Below, piece by piece: positions 13,449 through 18,458 of a stretch of 18,458 nt of DNA. Source of the stretch: an uncultured Planctomycetaceae bacterium (GTDB lineage: Bacteria; Planctomycetota; Planctomycetia; Planctomycetales; Planctomycetaceae); NCBI GenBank assembly GCA_903921605.1, contig CAIXQV010000697.1, positions 1 through 18,458 on the forward strand, in the 5' to 3' direction. The first letter of the stretch is position 1, and every line of letters begins with the position of its first letter. The notes under the pieces were generated by a model, which was given only the letters and a program-made list of their open reading frames with translations, was not told the DNA's origin and did not search any database. The position numbers and the translations under genes were made by a program.

Positions 13449-16400
13449 ATGGGCAGGTTCAAGTCGACTCGTGTTTGTGCGGCGTTTTGTTTGAGCTTGG
13501 TGCTTGGGCATATTGGTTCCCCATGTCATAGTGTGGCTCAGCAATTGACTCCGTCACAGTCTGTTGCAGCCATGTCGGCCTTGCCGGGCATGGAAGTCAG
13601 ACTGGTCGCCAGTGAACCCCTGGTGCGGCAGCCTGTTTGCATCGAACACGATGATCGTGGCCGGTTGTGGGTGATTCAGTATCTGCAGTACCCCAATCCC
13701 GAAGGGCTGAAACGAGTCGCCGTCGATCGCTTTTCGCGGACTCGATACGATCGAGTCCCTGAACCGCCTCCGCATGGCCCCAAAGGAGCCGATCGCATCA
13801 CAATCCTGAAAGACTCCGATGGTGATGGGGTGATGGACGAAGGCAAGGACTTTGTCAATGGGCTCAATCTGGCCACAGGCCTGGCGTTTGGGCATGGTGG
13901 CGTCTATGTTCTGAACGTGCCATATCTGCTGTTCTATCCCGATCGCAATCGCGACGACGTCCCGGATTCCGATCCGGAAGTGCTGTTGACCGGATTTGGG
14001 ATGGAGGATGCTCACAGCGTAGCGAACTCGCTGATGTTCGGACCTGATGGCTGGTTATATGGATGTCAGGGAAGCACAGTGACGGCCAATATTCGCGGCA
14101 ACGAATTTCAACAAGGCGTCTGGCGATATCATCCGACGACAAAGGAATTCGAACTGTTCTGCGAGGGCGGAGGAAACTCATGGGGGCTGGATTTTGATGC
14201 CACCGGTCGACTCTTCTACAGCACCAACTATGGCGGTCACGTGCTGCTGCATGGTCTGCAGGGAGCTAACTATGTGAAATCATTCGCTAAGCACGGCGCG
14301 CTGCATAATCCTCATGCGTACGGCTATTTCGAACATGCTCCGCATCAAACGTTTACGGGCGGACATGTCACGGTTGGAGGAATCGTCTATCAGGGCGACG
14401 CGCTGCCACAGTCCTTTCGAGGAAAATACATTGCTGGCGATCTTCTGGGGCACGGCGTTTACTGGCATGAGATCTCACCTCGCGATTCAACAGTGCAGAC
14501 TTCGCACGGTGGTGAACTTCTGAAATCTGGCGATCCATGGTTCGCACCCACCGATGTGACCATGGGCCCGGACGGTGCGATCTATGTGACCGACTGGCAT
14601 GATGCTCGCACGGCCCATCCGGATCCGGATGCCGATTGGGATCGCAGCAATGGCCGAATTTATCGAATTGCTCCGACGGGACACCCGGGGAAAAGCGTCG
14701 CGGATTTCGCCAGCCTGAGCGATGACGAACTGATCAAACTGCATGATCATTCCAGCCAATGGTTCGTGAGACATGCAAGACAGGAATTGGTGCGACGCCA
14801 TGCCAAGAGCGTTCTGCCCGTTTTGATCGAACGAGCAGAGAAATCTGAAGATGGTCAGCGGGCACTCGAAGCACTCTGGACAATCGCATCGTTGGAATCT
14901 TTCAACGAAGGACTTGGGCTGAAGCTATTGAATAGTCCGCATGAGGCTGTCAGGACCTGGACCGTGCGGTTGCTGGGCGATTCTCGAATGTTGTCGACTG
15001 AACTGGCTCATCGGCTGGATGAACTGGCCGAGGTTGATTCGTCAATTGCAGTACGGCAGCAATTGGCCTGTTCGGCGGCTCGCTGGCCTGCGGCTCAGGC
15101 AATGCCAATCATCAACGCGAATATCAATCGAGATATCGACTCTGAAGATCCCTGCATGCCACTGCTGTGGTGGTGGGCTGTTGAGCGTCACAGCGTGAGC
15201 GGTCGACCGGAAGTGATGAGCCGATTTGTTCGACCGTCATTGTGGAAGTCGAAGCTGGGCAGCGTGGCTTTGCTTCGTCGTCTGATTCGGCGTTATGCAG
15301 CCGAAGGCACAAACGAGGGGCTCGATTGCGTCGTAAAGTTACTGGCCGCAGCTCCTGATGATGCGGCGCGGCAGCCATTGTGGGAAGCTGTACTGCAGGG
15401 CTGGCGTGAAACACCGAGCGGAGAGTTGAGTGCTCAGCGAGAAAAACTGGTCGTTTCGCATCCATTCTTTGAGGCCGTCAATCAGGCGTGGCAGGCCGCA
15501 CCCGGGAATCTGACGTTTCTCCATCTGGCGATTCTGGTCGGCTATTCTCCTGCGAACGACGCGGCCTTTGCCGAGGCACTGGATGCGTCCGCCTCTGTAG
15601 ACCGACGGCTGGCCTTGCTGAGCATTGTTGGAGAAAAGAGTGACCCGGGTCGCGTCGAATCACTGATTGGCCTCGCAGAGAGCGATCAACCGGATTCGGT
15701 GCGCGCGGCAAGCGTCCGCCTGCTGGCCCGTGCAGACACTGCGGAGATTGGGGCTCGGTTATTGAAGCTGCACCAGTCATCCGGATCGGAGGAATTGAAG
15801 TCCCAGATTCGCGGCGTGATGTTGTCGCGAAAGTCTTTGGCATCGGTTTGGTTAAACGCTGTCGAAAAGGGTGAAATTGCTTCGAGCCTCACGCCACTTG
15901 ATCAGATTCGCCTGGTGGCATTGCTGGAAGATGAAAATCTTAACGCCATCGTGACAAAGAATTGGGGGCGATTGCAAGGGGCCACGGCAGAAGAGAAACT
16001 GGCCGAAGTACGAAGGCTCAATAATGATCTTCGGGCAGGCTCGGGGAATCCGGAGACTGGTCGAGAGCTTTTCAAGAAGCATTGCTCGGCGTGCCATCAG
16101 TTGTTTGGTGAAGGGACTAAGCTGGGGCCTGATCTGACTTCTGCCAATCGAGCCGACCGCGACTTTCTCTTGGTCAGTTTAGTGGACCCCAGCAGCGTGA
16201 TCCGCAAAGAATTTGTTAGCGTCGTTGTGCTGACGACGGACGGTCGAGTTGAAACTGGGCTGGCAGTGGCGAGAGATGACAACGGCCTGACGATCGTGAC
16301 TTCTAAAAACGAGCGTAAGAGTTTCAGTGCAGGTGAGATTGAGGAAGTTCGCGAGTCGAGTGTGTCTCATATGCCCGACACTCTCTATCGCCAATTTAAG

Positions 16401-16457
16401 CCGCAGGAGCTGCGTGATCTGTTTTCATGGCTGCAGTCGAACGGTTCTGGTCAGTGA
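13449..16457 (+). CDS. PVC-type heme-binding protein: propeller, HEAT repeats, cytochrome c
   Basis: A 1002-residue exported protein of the Pirellula/Verrucomicrobium type 'membrane-bound dehydrogenase' group. After a signal peptide (about 1-30, ending HSVAQQ) comes a sugar-dehydrogenase-like beta-propeller (about 45-410; 'DDRGRLWVIQYLQYP', 'MFGPDGWLYGCQGS', 'GPDGAIYVTDWHD'). It contains acidic DSDGDGVMDEG at about 122-132, like a calcium-binding loop. A helical HEAT-like region follows (about 430-840), then a C-terminal single-heme cytochrome c with C-S-A-C-H at 879-883 and a possible distal Met at about 975 (SHMPDTLY). It is expected to oxidise a sugar or alcohol-type substrate and pass electrons to heme; substrate and activity are unproven. 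ATG 13449 is preferred over the adjacent TTG 13446 and has a GGGG ribosome site. Confidence 0.92.
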   Translation: MGRFKSTRVCAAFCLSLVLGHIGSPCHSVAQQLTPSQSVAAMSALPGMEVRLVASEPLVRQPVCIEHDDRGRLWVIQYLQYPNPEGLKRVAVDRFSRTRYDRVPEPPPHGPKGADRITILKDSDGDGVMDEGKDFVNGLNLATGLAFGHGGVYVLNVPYLLFYPDRNRDDVPDSDPEVLLTGFGMEDAHSVANSLMFGPDGWLYGCQGSTVTANIRGNEFQQGVWRYHPTTKEFELFCEGGGNSWGLDFDATGRLFYSTNYGGHVLLHGLQGANYVKSFAKHGALHNPHAYGYFEHAPHQTFTGGHVTVGGIVYQGDALPQSFRGKYIAGDLLGHGVYWHEISPRDSTVQTSHGGELLKSGDPWFAPTDVTMGPDGAIYVTDWHDARTAHPDPDADWDRSNGRIYRIAPTGHPGKSVADFASLSDDELIKLHDHSSQWFVRHARQELVRRHAKSVLPVLIERAEKSEDGQRALEALWTIASLESFNEGLGLKLLNSPHEAVRTWTVRLLGDSRMLSTELAHRLDELAEVDSSIAVRQQLACSAARWPAAQAMPIINANINRDIDSEDPCMPLLWWWAVERHSVSGRPEVMSRFVRPSLWKSKLGSVALLRRLIRRYAAEGTNEGLDCVVKLLAAAPDDAARQPLWEAVLQGWRETPSGELSAQREKLVVSHPFFEAVNQAWQAAPGNLTFLHLAILVGYSPANDAAFAEALDASASVDRRLALLSIVGEKSDPGRVESLIGLAESDQPDSVRAASVRLLARADTAEIGARLLKLHQSSGSEELKSQIRGVMLSRKSLASVWLNAVEKGEIASSLTPLDQIRLVALLEDENLNAIVTKNWGRLQGATAEEKLAEVRRLNNDLRAGSGNPETGRELFKKHCSACHQLFGEGTKLGPDLTSANRADRDFLLVSLVDPSSVIRKEFVSVVVLTTDGRVETGLAVARDDNGLTIVTSKNERKSFSAGEIEEVRESSVSHMPDTLYRQFKPQELRDLFSWLQSNGSGQ

Positions 16458-16669
16458 CTCAGATGAATGGCAAGCCCACTCACGTTTTCAGTCATCAGCG
16501 GAATTGATTCAGTCATGATGTAGAGAACTGAAGGAGATTCAAAGCGAGTACTGCTCGCATCAAGAGCGGCGACTGATATGCTTCAGGGGTGATAGGCAGT
16601 AACCGGATCGTGCTGGATTCGTGATTTGGGCGATTCGCTCTGTTTGGTGTCCATCTTTGTTTCCGAAAC

Positions 16670-16673
16670 AGGA
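16670..16673 (+). promoter_or_regulatory. Ribosome binding site for the glycosylasparaginase start
   Basis: AGGA with a nine-base spacer to ATG 16683. It selects this start over the TTG 19 codons upstream (16626) and places the Tat motif at residues 5-10. Confidence 0.55.
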
Positions 16674-16682
16674 TGCTTGATC

Positions 16683-17777
16683 ATGTCGGACGTGTCGCGT
16701 CGTGGATTCATGCAGGCGGCCAGCGTTGCTGCGGCTGCGATGGGAGCGGTTTCAGCGAAGGCGGGAGTTGCTGTGGCTCCTGCGGCGGGAAAGATCAAAG
16801 TCATCTCGTCCAGCAATGGTGCGGAAGCCACTCGGAAAGCTTACGAAATGATCGCCGTTGGCAGTGATCCTCTGGACGCTGTCGTCGCTGGGGTCGCGAT
16901 CGTCGAGGATGATCCTAACGATACAAGTGTTGGTTACGGCGGTCTGCCCAATGAACGAGGCATCGTCGAGTTGGATGCCGCGGTGATGCACGGGCCAACT
17001 CATCATGCTGGTGCGGTGGCTTCGCTACAGAATATTCGTCATCCCGCGCAAGTTGCTTTGCAGGTATTGCGACGATCGGATCATGTTCTGCTGGTTGGTG
17101 CCGGGGCTCTGGATTTTGCTCGAGCCCATGGGTTTCAGGAAGAGAATCTGCTCACAGAGCATTCGCGTAAGATCTGGCTGCGGTGGAAAGAAACGATGAG
17201 CGAAAAAGACGACTGGTTGCCGGATCCCAACGAGAAGGAACCGGGCGTTGCAGCGTTCTTTGAGAAGAATACGATTCTGTCGAGCGATGGATCTCGACTG
17301 CGGTTTCGTCGGCCGACTGGAACCATTCACTGTTCGGGAATCAATGCGGCGGGTGATGTTTCCTGCACGACAACAACCAGCGGCCTGGCTTTCAAGATTC
17401 CGGGGCGAGTCGGTGATTCGCCGATTATCGGAGCCGGTCTGTACTGCGACAATGAAGTGGGATCCTGTGGCAGCACCGGACGAGGTGAAGCCAACCTGCA
17501 GAATCTTTGTTCGTTCGCGGGCGTTGAACTGATGCGTCATGGAGCCTCCCCGGAAGAAGCCGGGATGGAGATCTTAAATCGCGTCGTTAAGACGACCGAA
17601 ACTCGTTTACGTGATCAGGACGGACGTCCGGATTTCGGTCTGAACTTCTATCTGATTGCAAAAGACGGGCGTCACGCAGGCGTCACATTGTGGGGCCCGG
17701 AAAAGTATTCTATTACCGATGAGAATGGGACGCGGCTTGAAGAATGCCGCGCGTTGTTTACGAAGCCGAAGGGCTGA
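16683..17777 (+). CDS. N4-(beta-N-acetylglucosaminyl)-L-asparaginase family hydrolase, Tat-exported
   Basis: A 364-residue Ntn-hydrolase of the glycosylasparaginase / isoaspartyl peptidase family, which hydrolyses the GlcNAc-asparagine bond of N-glycopeptides. A twin-arginine signal (SRRGFMQAASVAAAAMGAV) opens the protein. Family landmarks are 'NDTSVGYGGLPNERG' (79-93), 'LDAAVMHG' (97-104) and the block 'TTTSGLAFKIPGRVGDSPII' (230-249), followed by 'GSTGRGE'. The precursor should self-cleave before the nucleophile Thr, best assigned to T214 in 'PTGTIHCSGINAAGDVSCT'; the residue before it is Gly, not the Asp of the classic HDTIG motif, so it belongs to a variant subgroup. The NagA-type gene begins 9 bp later, indicating an operon for GlcNAc use. 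Action on other beta-aspartyl amides cannot be excluded. Confidence 0.88.
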   Translation: MSDVSRRGFMQAASVAAAAMGAVSAKAGVAVAPAAGKIKVISSSNGAEATRKAYEMIAVGSDPLDAVVAGVAIVEDDPNDTSVGYGGLPNERGIVELDAAVMHGPTHHAGAVASLQNIRHPAQVALQVLRRSDHVLLVGAGALDFARAHGFQEENLLTEHSRKIWLRWKETMSEKDDWLPDPNEKEPGVAAFFEKNTILSSDGSRLRFRRPTGTIHCSGINAAGDVSCTTTTSGLAFKIPGRVGDSPIIGAGLYCDNEVGSCGSTGRGEANLQNLCSFAGVELMRHGASPEEAGMEILNRVVKTTETRLRDQDGRPDFGLNFYLIAKDGRHAGVTLWGPEKYSITDENGTRLEECRALFTKPKG

Positions 17778-17781
17778 GAGG
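17777..17781 (+). promoter_or_regulatory. Ribosome binding site overlapping upstream stop codon
   Basis: AGAGG starts on the last base of the glycosylasparaginase stop codon (17775-17777) and sits five bases before ATG 17787, the arrangement of a translationally coupled operon pair. Confidence 0.6.
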
Positions 17782-17786
17782 TTCAC

Positions 17787-18458
17787 ATGACCACGCTGAC
17801 TGCTCGACGATTTGACACTGGTGAAGCGATTCGGATTCATTTCCTGGGGAAGCAGGTCGCTTCGATTTTTCCGGCGAGTGTTTCGTCGGCCGAATTGGAA
17901 TCGCTGCCTTTTATTGCTCCGGGCTTGTTCGACATCCAGTTGAACGGCTTCAACGGCATCTGGTTCAGCAGTGAACAGCTGACGGTGGCTCAGGTTGAGC
18001 AGGTCATCCATGATTATCTCAAACAGGGGATTACTCGCTGCTTTCCCACGTTGATTACGAACTCCGCTGAGGCACTTGAACATGGTCTGTCGGTCATTCG
18101 ACAGGCTCGAGAAAAGTCGGACGTCGTGCGAGAAGTCGTCGTCGGCTGTCATGTGGAGGGCCCGTTTATTTCTGCCGTCGATGGGCCGCGCGGAGCACAT
18201 CCGTTGGCTCATGTTCGGCCTGCGAGTGTTGCGGAATTTCGACGCTGGCAGGATGCGGCTGGTGGTCTCGTTAAGCTTGTCACCCTGGCGCCGGAAAGTC
18301 CGGGAGCATTTGAATTCATCCGCCAGGTTTCGGCGACAGGTGTGGTGATTGCCATTGGGCACACGGGAGCGACGAGTGCTGAAATTCTCCAAGCTATCGA
18401 CTGTGGTGCTCAACTGGGAACACATCTGGGCAACGGCTGTTCCGGGCTGGTGCCTCGA
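17787..18458 (+). CDS. nagA: N-acetylglucosamine-6-phosphate deacetylase-like amidohydrolase, truncated by window end
   Basis: The first 224 residues of a gene that stays open to the last base of the window. It encodes an amidohydrolase of the NagA group, which removes acetyl from GlcNAc-6-phosphate in the cytoplasm; no signal peptide is present. Visible landmarks are 'PGLFDIQLNGFNG' (45-57), where Gln51 matches the Q-x-N form seen in E. coli-type NagA rather than H-x-H; 'HVEGPFIS' (122-129) with the metal-ligand Glu124; 'LVTLAPES' (164-171); 'GHTGAT' (191-196) with His192; and 'GTHLGNG' (211-217) with His213. The two His and the Glu are the standard metal ligands. The catalytic Asp would lie off-window. 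The 'THLGNG' form differs from the usual TH-x-FNAM, so a planctomycete side branch with a different exact substrate is possible. It is coupled to the upstream glycosylasparaginase gene. Confidence 0.85.
   Translation, partial: MTTLTARRFDTGEAIRIHFLGKQVASIFPASVSSAELESLPFIAPGLFDIQLNGFNGIWFSSEQLTVAQVEQVIHDYLKQGITRCFPTLITNSAEALEHGLSVIRQAREKSDVVREVVVGCHVEGPFISAVDGPRGAHPLAHVRPASVAEFRRWQDAAGGLVKLVTLAPESPGAFEFIRQVSATGVVIAIGHTGATSAEILQAIDCGAQLGTHLGNGCSGLVPR

Noticed and set aside
17607..18425. Minus-strand open frame of 272 codons
   Set aside because: Antisense to the glycosylasparaginase end and the NagA-type gene, whose plus-strand frame has conserved metal-ligand motifs.
1..18458. CRISPR array, tRNA/rRNA genes, insertion sequences or phage genes
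   Set aside because: No regularly spaced repeats, no cloverleaf or rRNA-like segments and no transposase, integrase or phage-type proteins were seen on either strand.

Overview
The window looks like the chromosome of a planctomycete. The evidence is a set of protein families largely confined to the Planctomycetes or PVC group: the C-terminal tail of a DUF1549/DUF1553 (planctomycete cytochrome c) protein, two DUF1501 proteins, a long beta-propeller/HEAT/cytochrome c protein of the Pirellula/Verrucomicrobium type, a PQQ-like propeller protein, and a divergent membrane-tethered Ser/Thr-kinase-like protein. Base composition is moderate, Shine-Dalgarno sites are often weak or missing, and genes are spaced with sizeable gaps, all usual for that phylum. 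No rRNA, tRNA, CRISPR array, insertion sequence or phage gene was seen. The genus cannot be fixed from this window.

Layout. 1-66: end of a DUF1549/DUF1553 gene. 67-409: leader with a very long hairpin followed by a T7 tract, plus a second perfect hairpin, ahead of a Tat-exported DUF1501 gene (410-1690). A second DUF1501 gene (1857-3269) runs toward it on the minus strand. 3270-3828: noncoding, with a 22-bp inverted repeat and a second pair of REP-like inverted units. 3829-4827: a tail-anchored, catalytically defective kinase homologue. 5032-6228: a secreted low-complexity Cys/Met/Pro/Tyr-rich protein, closed by a strong intrinsic terminator. 6358-7437: CorA-type divalent metal channel, followed by an orphan ABC-2 permease (7525-8763). 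8855-10105 (minus): PQQ-like propeller protein with its own terminator. 10370-10666: a small lipoprotein. 10858-10992 (minus): a candidate 44-codon gene whose stop codon lies inside a hairpin/T-tract terminator. 11061-13316: dipeptidyl-peptidase IV family peptidase. 13449-16457: PVC-type heme-binding propeller/HEAT protein. 16683-17777: Tat-exported glycosylasparaginase-like hydrolase, tightly coupled (9-bp gap, ribosome site over the stop codon) to a NagA-type deacetylase (17787 to the window edge).

Functionally the right-hand half reads as breakdown of secreted protein and glycoprotein: an exported peptidase, an exported periplasmic-type oxidoreductase-like protein, a glycosylasparaginase that would free GlcNAc from asparagine, and a deacetylase for GlcNAc-6-phosphate. 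The left half is dominated by exported planctomycete proteins of unknown biochemistry and by membrane signalling and transport genes. The most unusual items are the tail-anchored pseudokinase, the bipartite Cys/Met-rich secreted protein, the 97-nt hairpin-terminator in the first leader, the REP-like repeats, and the small minus-strand gene candidate at 10858-10992.
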